This document shows positions 43,814 to 54,671 of a stretch of DNA of 64,000 nucleotides, piece by piece (position 1 is the stretch's first letter; each line of letters opens with the position of its first letter). The DNA comes from Methanomassiliicoccales archaeon UBA280 (GTDB taxonomy: Archaea; Thermoplasmatota; Thermoplasmata; SG8-5), in the NCBI GenBank assembly GCA_002499085.1, contig DAKD01000028.1, positions 23,878 through 87,877 on the forward strand, written 5' to 3'. The translations under genes were made by a program, and so were the position numbers. Below the pieces are notes generated by a model. It searched no databases, was not told the DNA's origin, and saw nothing but the letters and a program-made list of their open reading frames with translations.

Positions 43814-44062
43814 TCACCGCTTGGAGGATTCGGCCTGCACTATATCCATGAGGCCTTTCCTGACCCTCTCGGATATCGAGGGACCTGCCATTCTCTGGCA
43901 GAGAACGCTGATCGACTTGACTATCTGAGCATACTGCTCCTTCGTGAGTTCGCCCTTCGCCAGGTTCAGCTTTTCCTTCTGTTTCTCGATGGTCTTCTTT
44001 GCCATGTCCCCGAACAGCGGCTGCATGAACTCTATCATCTTCTTCTCGGTGGAATTCGCCAT
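43814..44062 (-). CDS. Small helical protein upstream of KaiC-like gene, 82 residues
   Basis: 82 residues from the ATG at 44060-44062, GGGGGTAGG upstream and a TATA-like AGTTAAATG near 44095-44105. Lys/Glu-rich helices (KKTIEKQKEKLNLAKGELTK) fill the protein; one Cys. Not recognised as a named family. It is transcribed with the KaiC-like gene and is probably its partner or subunit. Confidence 0.65.
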   Translation of the reverse strand: MANSTEKKMIEFMQPLFGDMAKKTIEKQKEKLNLAKGELTKEQYAQIVKSISVLCQRMAGPSISERVRKGLMDIVQAESSKR

Positions 44063-44100
44063 GTCCTACCCCCAATTTCGCAATACCCGTAGATACATTT

Positions 44101-44399
44101 AACTATTAGTTTTTTCTATATGATATTGTGGTCCGCGAAAGGACGGCTCTGCGACGGGACGCAGCGCAGCTCCGGGAGACGCTGGAGCATGCAAAAAACA
44201 AAACAGAAAGCTAGATATAGGGGATGTCCTTAGCAGGGTAGCCGTGACGTTATTGTCACAGCACCCCCCATCATATGCCTAAGCGTATATTTGGGGCAGG
44301 GCGGAGGCCGATAATGGCGGCATTCCCGTGCCGCACTTGGAAGGTACACATTGCGGAAATCCGACAGGGTTTCCATTCGGCCTGTGATTCCAGTCATAC
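44101..44399 (+). promoter_or_regulatory. 23S rRNA promoter and leader region
   Basis: No protein gene. A TATA-like TTCTATATGATA (about 44113-44124) could start a transcript near 44146, and a second AGATATAGGGG is near 44213. The leader has hairpins (CTGCG/CGCAG near 44152-44167 and GCTCC/GGAGC near 44170-44190). No SRP RNA, RNase P RNA, tRNA or 5S was recognised here. Confidence 0.5.
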
Positions 44400-44414
44400 G
44401 CCATATACAACCTG
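44400..44414 (+). other. 5' arm of pre-23S processing stem
   Basis: GCCATATACAACCTG pairs with CAGGTTGTGTATGGC at 47380-47394 over 15 bases with one G-U pair. Archaeal pre-rRNAs are cut at such stems by the splicing endonuclease. A CAAG/CTTG and ATAG/CTAT helix follows inside. Confidence 0.75.
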
Positions 44415-44435
44415 GACGTGTGTCAAGTCGATAGT

Positions 44436-47355
<2,920 letters not shown>

Positions 47356-47379
47356 TATACTATTGGCTTGGCAGTTAAA

Positions 47380-47394
47380 CAGGTTGTGTATGGC
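47380..47394 (+). other. 3' arm of pre-23S processing stem
   Basis: CAGGTTGTGTATGGC, complementary to 44400-44414. It lies 25 bases past the 23S end and just before a T-rich stretch. Confidence 0.75.
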
Positions 47395-47396
47395 AT

Positions 47397-47412
47397 TTAT
47401 CTATTTTTTCTT
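47397..47412 (+). terminator. T-rich terminator of the 23S transcript
   Basis: TTATCTATTTTTTCTT follows the processing stem directly. Archaeal transcription ends in T-runs without needing a hairpin. Confidence 0.55.
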
Positions 47413-47785
47413 AAATCGATGTGTGAGCGACAGCGCTGATGATGAGAGCTGAACAGGAACCTGTTTCATTGGGGCAATGCAGTTTCTTGGCAACTCCCAG
47501 ATATGGCGGTTGCGGGCTGATAGCGCGCGGCCGAGTTCCGGTTGAGTGCAGACACATGCGGAGGAATTCGGCCAGCGTCGGAAAACTTTCTCGCAACAAT
47601 CTGATGACAATGTTTTCCGATCCCAAGCAATCCAAGCTCTGGCATGGAGACGTTTCTTTCATCCTTGGACATTTCTCTGCAACAAAGCATTGCATCTTGT
47701 TGCAGCAGTTCACGGGCGCCGGCCACCGCGACTGTTCAGGTAAAATATGTATATGGCGTAATTCATTACGGTGCTCACCGATTCC
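47413..47785. other. Spacer of about 370 bases, content unassigned
   Basis: Open frames occur on both strands here (for example about 47439-47936 plus and 47411-47812 minus), but none gives a recognisable protein and codon use is mixed. The region holds AACAGG/CCTGTT and other short inverted repeats and TGATGA boxes, but no complete box C/D RNA, tRNA or 5S rRNA could be drawn. Confidence 0.45.
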
Positions 47786-47814
47786 CTTATATAATCTCAA
47801 AATAGTTCCCAACC

Positions 47815-49158
47815 ATGGCCAAATCGGGAAAGCGAGTCAAAATTTATTCATTGATCCTTGCGGTAACAGCGATAGCCCTGGCCATTGTGCTGCTACACCC
47901 GGCAACCTCGCCCTTCGCCCGGTTCCGCGACGCTGACGGAGACGGCGTTACCGACGCGAAGGACTCTTTCCCGGACGACGCGCTCGAGTGGGATGATTCT
48001 GACCTTGACGGCGTCGGGGACAACGGGGACGTTTTCCCTCTGGACACGTCGGAGTGGAATGACACGGATGAAGACGGTTACGGCGACAACACGGACCTGT
48101 TCAGAAGCAATCCCAGCGAGTGGAACGACACGGACGGGGACGGGTATGGCGACAATGCCCAGGACGCATTTCCCCTTGACGCGCTTGAGTGGAACGACAC
48201 TGACGCGGACGGCGTCGGGGACAACGGCGATTTCAAGGTCAACGGAAACGGCATTGTACAGGTGAGTGTGGAGAGATTTGGCGGCTGGTACGAGGATTTT
48301 GCGACGCTGGACAAGGTGGATCCCTACTTCACAGTGACTGTCACGGAGAACATGGCCAACGGCACCGTGTTCACCCACATTTCGCCGGTGTTTCCGGAGA
48401 CAACGCATCTGCTGAACAACACGGCCTGCTCTTTCGTCTATGACATTGACGACGGCGCGAACAGCATCAACATCACGGTGGTTGCCAGAGATGCGGCGGC
48501 CGGGGAAATGACCGCCGGGGACAGGATTATGGATTACACGGGCAGCGCCGGGAACAGGTACTGCACTTACACGGTGCACGAGCCTTTCAGCGCCTACAGA
48601 CGCAACGACGGGGCGCTTGACAATGTCTCGGGGGAACTGGATTGCGAGATAGGCATACTGGTGGAACTGTACCCGAGACCCGCGCCAAGTCCGGAAACAA
48701 ATGCGAGTGAAGTGCACATAGTGATTGCTTACGAGGCTGAGACGTTCACCGGGTGGAGGCCGAACGGAACTTATTACTGGATAGAGGGGTATTATTTCTT
48801 AATGGACATGCAGGACTGGGACGCGGCGTTCGAAAAGGACTGGGGCTATAACCAGTCGGCTGATTTCGCGCCGGACTTCAGGAATTACACCTACGTGCTT
48901 GCGGATTGGGGCCAGAGAGGCGGGCTCTTCGATATCGAGATAGTGCGGATAGAATTGAGGAACACCACCCTGAACATCTATGTGCAGAAAACAGTGCCCG
49001 GGATATACTGGGGCGAGATAGTTCATGTATACGATTTCGTAAGAATACCGAACAACCAGCTGCTTTACCTGAACTTCACCCAAACGGTTTTCTATGAGTA
49101 TAAAGAATTCACCGGATACTCGACTGCCTCGACGGTCTTGTTCTATATGCCTATCTAA
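47815..49158 (+). CDS. Secreted or anchored surface protein with thrombospondin type-3-like repeats
   Basis: 447 residues. An N-terminal hydrophobic segment (about 9-28) acts as signal or anchor. Residues 36-140 hold tandem acidic repeats of the form DxDGDGxxDxxDxFPxDxxEW, the calcium-binding pattern of thrombospondin type 3 or dockerin-like repeats. The rest is a beta-rich domain with many N-x-S/T sites. A TATA box TTATATAAT (47787-47795) is about 25 bases before the ATG. It is likely cell-surface and calcium-stabilised; its partner is unknown. Confidence 0.8.
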   Translation: MAKSGKRVKIYSLILAVTAIALAIVLLHPATSPFARFRDADGDGVTDAKDSFPDDALEWDDSDLDGVGDNGDVFPLDTSEWNDTDEDGYGDNTDLFRSNPSEWNDTDGDGYGDNAQDAFPLDALEWNDTDADGVGDNGDFKVNGNGIVQVSVERFGGWYEDFATLDKVDPYFTVTVTENMANGTVFTHISPVFPETTHLLNNTACSFVYDIDDGANSINITVVARDAAAGEMTAGDRIMDYTGSAGNRYCTYTVHEPFSAYRRNDGALDNVSGELDCEIGILVELYPRPAPSPETNASEVHIVIAYEAETFTGWRPNGTYYWIEGYYFLMDMQDWDAAFEKDWGYNQSADFAPDFRNYTYVLADWGQRGGLFDIEIVRIELRNTTLNIYVQKTVPGIYWGEIVHVYDFVRIPNNQLLYLNFTQTVFYEYKEFTGYSTASTVLFYMPI

Positions 49159-49270
49159 TTGCTATAAGATGGCTGTCTTAATAATAATAAATTCATTCGA
49201 AAAAAGTCCTAACAATCCACCCAGAGACATTGTCAAACTTGCATTGAATAAGAGAAAACCGACTGTTCTC

Positions 49271-49353
49271 AGGACTTGGGATGGAGGAAAAAATGTCCGA
49301 AGGACTTGGGATAGAAGAAAAAACCGTTCCCAATGTCCGAAGGACTTGGGATA
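49271..49353. repeat. Three direct repeats of AGGACTTGGGAT
   Basis: The unit starts at 49271, 49302 and 49342. The last two are preceded by ATGTCCGA, so the unit ATGTCCGAAGGACTTGGGAT is complete twice and contains the mini-hairpin GTCC/GGAC. It follows the surface protein gene and precedes a convergent gene end; a terminator or mobile remnant is possible. Confidence 0.65.
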
Positions 49354-49356
49354 CCG

Positions 49357-49620
49357 CTAAAAACCGCCGCACTTCGGACAACTGCCCATTCCCTCGGCGT
49401 ACATGGCCCCGCAGTGCTGGCATCTGACCATGTTCACCTCCTTGGAGGTTCCCGGAGGCGGTCGGACCGGCGAATAGGGCTGGCCGGGTGCCTGGTACGG
49501 GGACTGCGCAGGCGGCGGCTGCGTCCTCGGGTAGAAGATGTAGGTTCTCCCGAACAGCCTGAGCAGGATTATGGCCAGCAGGAAAATCACTATCCCGCAG
49601 CAGCAGAGTTCCGGTATCAT
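49357..49620 (-). CDS. Zinc-ribbon membrane protein, 87 residues
   Basis: ATG at 49618-49620 overlaps the PhzF stop as ATGA. One N-terminal span with CCCGIVIFLLAIILLRL (7-23), a Pro/Gln-rich linker, and a C-terminal zinc ribbon CQHCGAMYAEGMGSCPKCGG. It is probably anchored with the ribbon in the cytoplasm or outside. Function unknown. Confidence 0.75.
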   Translation of the reverse strand: MIPELCCCGIVIFLLAIILLRLFGRTYIFYPRTQPPPAQSPYQAPGQPYSPVRPPPGTSKEVNMVRCQHCGAMYAEGMGSCPKCGGF

Positions 49621-50420
49621 CCCTGCCTCAGCTCCGTCCCGAACACTGTCACGGCCTTTCCGGTCAGAAACACCCTGTCCCCCTTCAGTTCGACAGTCAT
49701 CTCCCCGCCCCTCTTCGAGGCCTGGTAGGCTGTCATCTTGGCCTTTCCTAGGATCTTTCCCCAGTAGGGTGCGAGGACAGTATGGGACGAGCCCGTGACC
49801 GGGTCCTCGTTCACCCCGACCCATGGCGCGAAGAACCTCGATATGAAGTCATGGTCTTTTCCGGAAGAAGTGATTATCACGCCAATCAATTCCTTTGGCT
49901 GGTATTGCGCCATTTTACCGAAGTCGGGTTTCATTCCCTGGACCAGGGCATGGTCCTTGAGATGAACCAGGAACTTGTTCCTCACCTTACAGAACGATGT
50001 CGCCTGGATGTCGTCCCGGGATATGCCCAGGGATTCGAAAATCGCTGTGGGGAGTTCTGCCGGTTCGGGACTGCCCAGAGGAAAGTCCAGAGCAATGCCG
50101 CCGGCCGATTTCCTGGCTATCAGCAGGCCGCTCTTAGTCCTGAATTTTATTTCAAGGCCCTTGAAGCCGATCTCATTGAACATGACATGGGCGGCTGCCA
50201 GGGTCGCGTGGCCGCACAACGCGACCTCGTGGGTGGGTGTGAACCAGCGCAGGCTGTGCTCCAGGCTTTCCTGGCGGACGAACGCCGTCTCGGAGAGGTT
50301 CATCTCCATGGCTATGTTCCGCATGGTATCCTCGGGCATGTCATGCGTCAGAATGCACACGCCCGCAGGATTGCCCTTGAACATCTGGCCGGTGAAGGAG
50401 TCGACCTGGTAGAGCTTCAT
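49617..50420 (-). CDS. PhzF family isomerase-like protein
   Basis: 267 residues. VDSFTGQMFKGNPAGVC (6-22), the catalytic Glu in NLSETAFV (E44), TPTHEVALCGHATLAAAH and GVNEDPVTGSSH are PhzF hallmarks. PhzF proteins shift hydrogens in small metabolites; the substrate of this archaeal member is unknown. A shortened copy of its 5' end is found at 52289-52348. Confidence 0.92.
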   Translation of the reverse strand: MKLYQVDSFTGQMFKGNPAGVCILTHDMPEDTMRNIAMEMNLSETAFVRQESLEHSLRWFTPTHEVALCGHATLAAAHVMFNEIGFKGLEIKFRTKSGLLIARKSAGGIALDFPLGSPEPAELPTAIFESLGISRDDIQATSFCKVRNKFLVHLKDHALVQGMKPDFGKMAQYQPKELIGVIITSSGKDHDFISRFFAPWVGVNEDPVTGSSHTVLAPYWGKILGKAKMTAYQASKRGGEMTVELKGDRVFLTGKAVTVFGTELRQG

Positions 50421-50503
50421 CGGAACAGGTAATGTTCAGGCGAGTTAAAAGCCTAACGATTGATGCAAAAATTCATGACCAGCATAAGTCTTCAGTGTCA
50501 GCT

Positions 50504-51436
50504 ATGGAAATCCGCAGAATGGAAATGGAAGATATCCCGTCCTTTGCCGAACTGCACAATGCTGCAGAGGCGCATGACCCCGAGTTCAGGCCCAGAACAC
50601 CGGATGAGATGGGGAAGATGGCAATCAAAAGCCCGGAGGACACACTGGACTCACACTTCGGGGCATTTGTTTCCGGGCGGATGGTCGTTGGCGGGGGCGG
50701 CCATTTCAGGCCGGAAAAATCCGATGATGGCAAGGCCTACTTTCATTTCTATGCCGAGCCGGAGTTTCTCGGTTCAGCCGCCGAACGCGAAGTCTTTGAA
50801 CTGGTCCGGGCTTCACTCAAAAAGAAGGGTGCCAGAACCATAGGCATGCGGGCGAATACAACCAATGCATCGAAGGTCCGGATGCTGGAAAGACTCGGAT
50901 TTCATAAGAACGAATATCAGAGGCATCACATGGAGAGATGCCTACAGGGAGTCTCCGCGCCAACCGTGCCGGTCGGATACATCCTGCGCAATGCCAGGAT
51001 GCCGGACGAGATGGCGCAGTTGCAGGAAACGAACAACGAGGCCTACTCCACGAGAAATTTCAAACCCACGCCATTCGATGAATTCTCCAAATATTCATAT
51101 CTCAACGACCCTAAATCCCTCACCGGGCTTTTCGTCGTGGAGAGGATTTCGGATGGAAAGATAGTGGGATGGGTGGGTAGCCAGGTGGAGCACCTTTACA
51201 ACTCGCTCCATGGCCGGAAGCGCGGAGGCTCCTACGCGCTGGTGGTGATCCCCTCCGAGCGTGGCAAGGGAATAGGGCGGGCGCTGATGCAGAGCAGCCT
51301 TCGATGGATAGCCAGCAAAGAGATGGATTTCGCCTACCTGGGCGTGAACCACCAGAATCCGGATGCGCTGCACCTTTACAAGAGTCTCGGATACGAACTT
51401 GTCGGCATCTGGCAGGGATACGAAAGGGAGGTATGA
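50504..51436 (+). CDS. Tandem GNAT acetyltransferase
   Basis: 310 residues from the ATG at 50504. Two GNAT domains: residues about 1-145 and about 160-310. The second has VVIPSERGKGIGRALMQSSL (acetyl-CoA loop) and the ending NALHLYKSLGYELVGIW-like; the first lacks a clear loop. It overlaps the following phosphotransferase start by four bases. Substrate unknown. Confidence 0.85.
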   Translation: MEIRRMEMEDIPSFAELHNAAEAHDPEFRPRTPDEMGKMAIKSPEDTLDSHFGAFVSGRMVVGGGGHFRPEKSDDGKAYFHFYAEPEFLGSAAEREVFELVRASLKKKGARTIGMRANTTNASKVRMLERLGFHKNEYQRHHMERCLQGVSAPTVPVGYILRNARMPDEMAQLQETNNEAYSTRNFKPTPFDEFSKYSYLNDPKSLTGLFVVERISDGKIVGWVGSQVEHLYNSLHGRKRGGSYALVVIPSERGKGIGRALMQSSLRWIASKEMDFAYLGVNHQNPDALHLYKSLGYELVGIWQGYEREV

Positions 51437-52308
51437 CCATGTATTTCAGGGCCGCCATTCAGAGAGATTTTCCGGAACTGGAGATAAGGTCCTTCGAGCG
51501 AGTCATCGGCGGCTGGGCGTCCGACACCTTCGAGGTGAATGGAAATTTCATATTCCGGTTCCCAAGGATGCCGTGCCACAAGTTCGACCTGCGTAAGGAG
51601 ATAAAACTGTTGCCGACTCTGTCTGGCCACATGCCGGTGAAGGTGCCGGAATTCGAGTTCATAAATAATGAGGTGCCATACGTCGGGTACAGGAAGATAG
51701 AGGGCGTGCCCATAACGCGGTGCGACCTTTCGGACGAAAGCCTTGCGAAGCAGATGGGGCGGGTGCTTGCCCTGTTGCATGCCTTCCCCATCGAAAAGGC
51801 GCTGGAACTCGGCGTTCTTGACATCGACTGGAGGAAGGATTATTCAGACTTCTATGCCAAGGTCAGGAGGGAGACTTTTTGCCTCCTTGGCGAAAATGTG
51901 AGGGGGAACGTGAGCGCGTTCTTCGAGAGCTTCCTGGGCGGGGACAATTTCTCCTTCGGGCCTAGGTTCATTCACCGGGACCTGAGCGGGGACGCGCATA
52001 TACTCTGCGATACCGGGGCGAATCGCGTGGTGGGAATAATTGACTGGGAGGACGCGTGCATCGGCGACCCGGCAATCGATTTCACCGGCATCCTGTGGGA
52101 CTGCGGAATGGATTTCACCGAGCGCGTGCTGGGGCACTATATGGAGCAGGGTGGGCGCCTGGACCCGGCTTTCAGGAACAGAACCCGCTTCTACCGCGAA
52201 ATTGGCAGCCTCCACGCCATTCTCTATGGCCAGGAGATAGAAAGCCAGGAACAGATAAAAAGGGGCGTCGAGGCCGTGACCGCGGAGTTCAGTAAGTGTC
52301 CCTCGTGA
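51433..52308 (+). CDS. APH-family aminoglycoside phosphotransferase-like kinase
   Basis: 291 residues from the ATG at 51433 (ATGA overlap). FIHRDLSGDAHILCDTG is the catalytic loop (HRD rather than the usual HGD) and GIIDWEDACIGDPAIDF the metal-binding segment. APH-fold kinases phosphorylate small molecules. The substrate is not an aminoglycoside by necessity. Confidence 0.85.
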   Translation: MTMYFRAAIQRDFPELEIRSFERVIGGWASDTFEVNGNFIFRFPRMPCHKFDLRKEIKLLPTLSGHMPVKVPEFEFINNEVPYVGYRKIEGVPITRCDLSDESLAKQMGRVLALLHAFPIEKALELGVLDIDWRKDYSDFYAKVRRETFCLLGENVRGNVSAFFESFLGGDNFSFGPRFIHRDLSGDAHILCDTGANRVVGIIDWEDACIGDPAIDFTGILWDCGMDFTERVLGHYMEQGGRLDPAFRNRTRFYREIGSLHAILYGQEIESQEQIKRGVEAVTAEFSKCPS

Positions 52309-52348
52309 ACATCTGGCCCGTGAAGGAATCAACCAGGTAGAGTTTCAT
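52289..52348 (-). pseudogene. Truncated 5' copy of a phzF gene
   Basis: 19 codons reading MKLYLVDSFTGQMFTRDTY then stop. The first 14 residues match the phzF gene at 49.6-50.4 kb except one, and the nucleotides match up to about 52365, including the CAGGTAATG upstream. Past TTCA the match ends. It overlaps the end of the phosphotransferase gene. A recombination or duplication scar. Confidence 0.75.
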
Positions 52349-52427
52349 GTAGGCAGGTAATGGATTGAAAGTGTAAAAGGATGACGACTGCACAAAATAT
52401 AATAACATGACAGCCAATCTCGATTTT

Positions 52428-53228
52428 ATGTGCCGACTGTTTGGAATGCTTTCCGCTAAGCCCTGCCGTCCGTCGAATTATCTCTGCACAGAAAAATGCT
52501 CCCTCCTGAAACAGTCGAATGCGGCGCCGTCCAAGCCCCAGGCCGACGGTTGGGGCATCGCATACCATGACGGCGGAATGAGGGTCTTCAAGAGCGCGAA
52601 CGCGGTTTTCAACGAGCCCGAGACATTTCGGAAAATTGTTCGGGAGATAGATTCAACGTTCGTTCTCGCGCATCTGAGGCGTGCTAGCAATCCGCGCAAG
52701 CTTCCGAAAGACCGGTTGATGGCGATCGAGAACATCCAGCCTTTTGTTTCCCAGGATCTTGTGTTTGCCCACAACGGGACAGTGAACAGGCCGAACGCAG
52801 TCGACCTGGGCGACTACCGGTCCCAGGTCGCAGGGGACAATGACTCGGAGGTACTTTTCTGGTTGCTGGAAAAATGCCTGGCTGAGGAAAGCAATGTGAA
52901 AGACGCCATAATTTCCATGGAAAGGGCGCTGGATAAATCCGCGGCAAAGGACGGAAAACCGTTCACGGCCGTGAACATGATTTTTCACCGCGACAATGAG
53001 CTTCATGCCTATTGCAGATACCAGTCGCATCCCAGAAAGTCCCTGTGCCTGGGCGACAGGGGCTATTACGCGATGTGTTTCATGCCTGCAATGGAAAGGC
53101 TGGTGGTCATGTCCGAACCCCCGAACCCGGATAAGGGATGGAGAACCCTGGAGAACGGAGAATTGCTGACCGCCAGGGTTGAGTCGGGGAAGGTGATTTT
53201 TGAAATTCAGAGCCTTCCGATTCGATGA
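52428..53228 (+). CDS. Class II glutamine amidotransferase
   Basis: 266 residues from the ATG at 52428. This start exposes the catalytic Cys at position 2 (MCRLFGMLSA), and a TATA box AAAATATAATAA (52394-52405) is 28 bases upstream, so the ATG at 52407 is probably wrong. ADGWGIAYHDGG, FVLAHLRRAS and FAHNGTVN are class II (Ntn) amidotransferase motifs. No synthase domain is attached. It may hydrolyse glutamine or a gamma-glutamyl amide. Confidence 0.9.
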   Translation: MCRLFGMLSAKPCRPSNYLCTEKCSLLKQSNAAPSKPQADGWGIAYHDGGMRVFKSANAVFNEPETFRKIVREIDSTFVLAHLRRASNPRKLPKDRLMAIENIQPFVSQDLVFAHNGTVNRPNAVDLGDYRSQVAGDNDSEVLFWLLEKCLAEESNVKDAIISMERALDKSAAKDGKPFTAVNMIFHRDNELHAYCRYQSHPRKSLCLGDRGYYAMCFMPAMERLVVMSEPPNPDKGWRTLENGELLTARVESGKVIFEIQSLPIR

Positions 53229-53268
53229 TTCGGCAATGCCCGCGGAATCCTGAATTGGCTGATTTGCC

Positions 53269-53487
53269 CTAATCTTCCCTGGTCATGACAGTGTACATGG
53301 CCCTGGTGCCCTGCAGCATTCGGTGCAGCTCGTCCAGAATCCTTGTGTAATCCTCGGGCGAGGCAAAGTCAATGACGAAATCGTAATATCCGACGCTGGG
53401 CCGGAACCCCATCTTCCTGGCCCGCTTGATTATCTCCAGTGTGGGCATGCCGTCTGAGTTGAAATAGAGTTTCAGGTAAAGTTTCAT
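53269..53487 (-). CDS. Small alpha/beta protein, 72 residues
   Basis: ATG at 53485-53487 and TATA box TTTTATATTC (minus strand, 53518-53527) about 35 bases upstream. A beta-alpha-beta pattern (LKLYFNSDGMPTLEIIKRAR, YYDFVIDFASPEDYTRILDE) suggests an ACT-like or ferredoxin-like fold; this is not secure. Single-gene transcript. Function unknown. Confidence 0.65.
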   Translation of the reverse strand: MKLYLKLYFNSDGMPTLEIIKRARKMGFRPSVGYYDFVIDFASPEDYTRILDELHRMLQGTRAMYTVMTRED

Positions 53488-53603
53488 TGGCCACCATGCA
53501 AGTTATCCGGGTTCCGAATATAAAACTTTCTTCGTTGCTTATTCATATGTCAAGAAAAAGTGAGGAAGGCCGGATGGGGACACAGCCTTCCCGGGCGGAG
53601 GAA

Positions 53604-54485
53604 TCATTGCAATCGGTATGTGCCAGCTTTCGAACTTTGATACGGGGAATGGGCCAGGAAGAACAGCACCGCGCATACCAGCAAGGCGACAGAGAAGAAT
53701 ATCCAACCCACGCCGATTATGCCCATCAGGCCTATCAGCATCGAGCCGGAAACGATGCACAGCACTCCGGCGGCCGTGCTCATCTCTTTTGCGCCGGTGC
53801 GGCGCCTCACCAGTATCAGGGCAATGCCCATGAAAAGCGCCATCACTCCTGTCAGTATATGGCCGAACCAGACTGCCATGGAGAGGCTGTACTCGGAGTA
53901 GCCGTAATACGAGTAGCCTGAACTGTCAGCCAGCGCTATCAGTGTGAAAAGGAGCAGGACGATCGGGGCAATGACCACGAACACCTGAGCCACAATGCTT
54001 GATATTGAGCCGTAATATTTGAAAAATCCGTAGAAGCCCGCTGCCATTATCAGAGAGCCCACCAGGAACATCAGGTTTGAGAAAAGGAGCAGGGCGTAGA
54101 GGAAGAACGAGTCGAACTCCAGCGGGTCGCCCGAATCCATGGCATTGAGTATGGGGGACAGGCCCAGAAGCAGGGACGAGACAGACAGCAGAACCGCGCC
54201 CACTCCGCCGGCTACAAGCAGGCCCGACCTCCGCGGGGCATCGCACGGGGCTTCACCCTGCTGGCCGGGCCTAATGCTTTCAGGGGCACGCACGGGCAGC
54301 GGATTCGGAGCGCATTTCGGGATCTCCTGAATGGAGGATGCACAGTTCTCCGAAGTTTTCTGGGAGGATGGGCTGACATTCGCCTGGGTAGGGGCACACA
54401 GCTTCTGAGGCAGGACATTGGTCCAGCCGCACACAGGACATTTGCAGTCCTCGATGATTATTCCGCAGTTGCTGCAGTAAGTCAT
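53604..54485 (-). CDS. Zinc-ribbon multi-span membrane protein
   Basis: 293 residues. An N-terminal zinc ribbon (CSNCGIII...CKCPVCGW, 4-21), a Pro/Ser-rich linker (about 25-90) and about six membrane spans (90-290). TATA-like CATTATAAAGG lies about 37 bases before the ATG. Function unknown. It faces a 185-base spacer carrying direct repeats. Confidence 0.75.
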   Translation of the reverse strand: MTYCSNCGIIIEDCKCPVCGWTNVLPQKLCAPTQANVSPSSQKTSENCASSIQEIPKCAPNPLPVRAPESIRPGQQGEAPCDAPRRSGLLVAGGVGAVLLSVSSLLLGLSPILNAMDSGDPLEFDSFFLYALLLFSNLMFLVGSLIMAAGFYGFFKYYGSISSIVAQVFVVIAPIVLLLFTLIALADSSGYSYYGYSEYSLSMAVWFGHILTGVMALFMGIALILVRRRTGAKEMSTAAGVLCIVSGSMLIGLMGIIGVGWIFFSVALLVCAVLFFLAHSPYQSSKAGTYRLQ

Positions 54486-54528
54486 TCGATCACCGGCCTC
54501 TGCTATTTTTCCTCAACCTTTATAATGA

Positions 54529-54580
54529 GATTGGTACGGGCTTTTGTGTAATATATAAGCTGATTGGTACAGGTGTTTGT
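54529..54580. repeat. Two 19-base direct repeats in a promoter region
   Basis: GATTGGTACGGGCTTTTGT (54529-54547) and GATTGGTACAGGTGTTTGT (54562-54580) match at 16 of 19 bases, spaced 33 bases start to start, around a TATA-like AATATATAAG (54550-54559). Operator-like. The rest of the spacer to 54671 holds nothing I recognise. Confidence 0.6.
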
Positions 54581-54671
54581 TAATCATGCATAGCCGAGCG
54601 TCCTGTCGACACAAGGTCTCGACGGACATTTCGTTCGCTCAGCTCATAAAATACGCAGGCTGGACTGGTGC

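Noticed and set aside
44146..44399. SRP RNA, RNase P RNA or 5S rRNA upstream of 23S
   Set aside because: No conserved core of any of these could be found.
47411..47936. Long open frames on both strands beside the 23S gene
   Set aside because: They overlap each other and the leaderless surface-protein start; no protein similarity seen.
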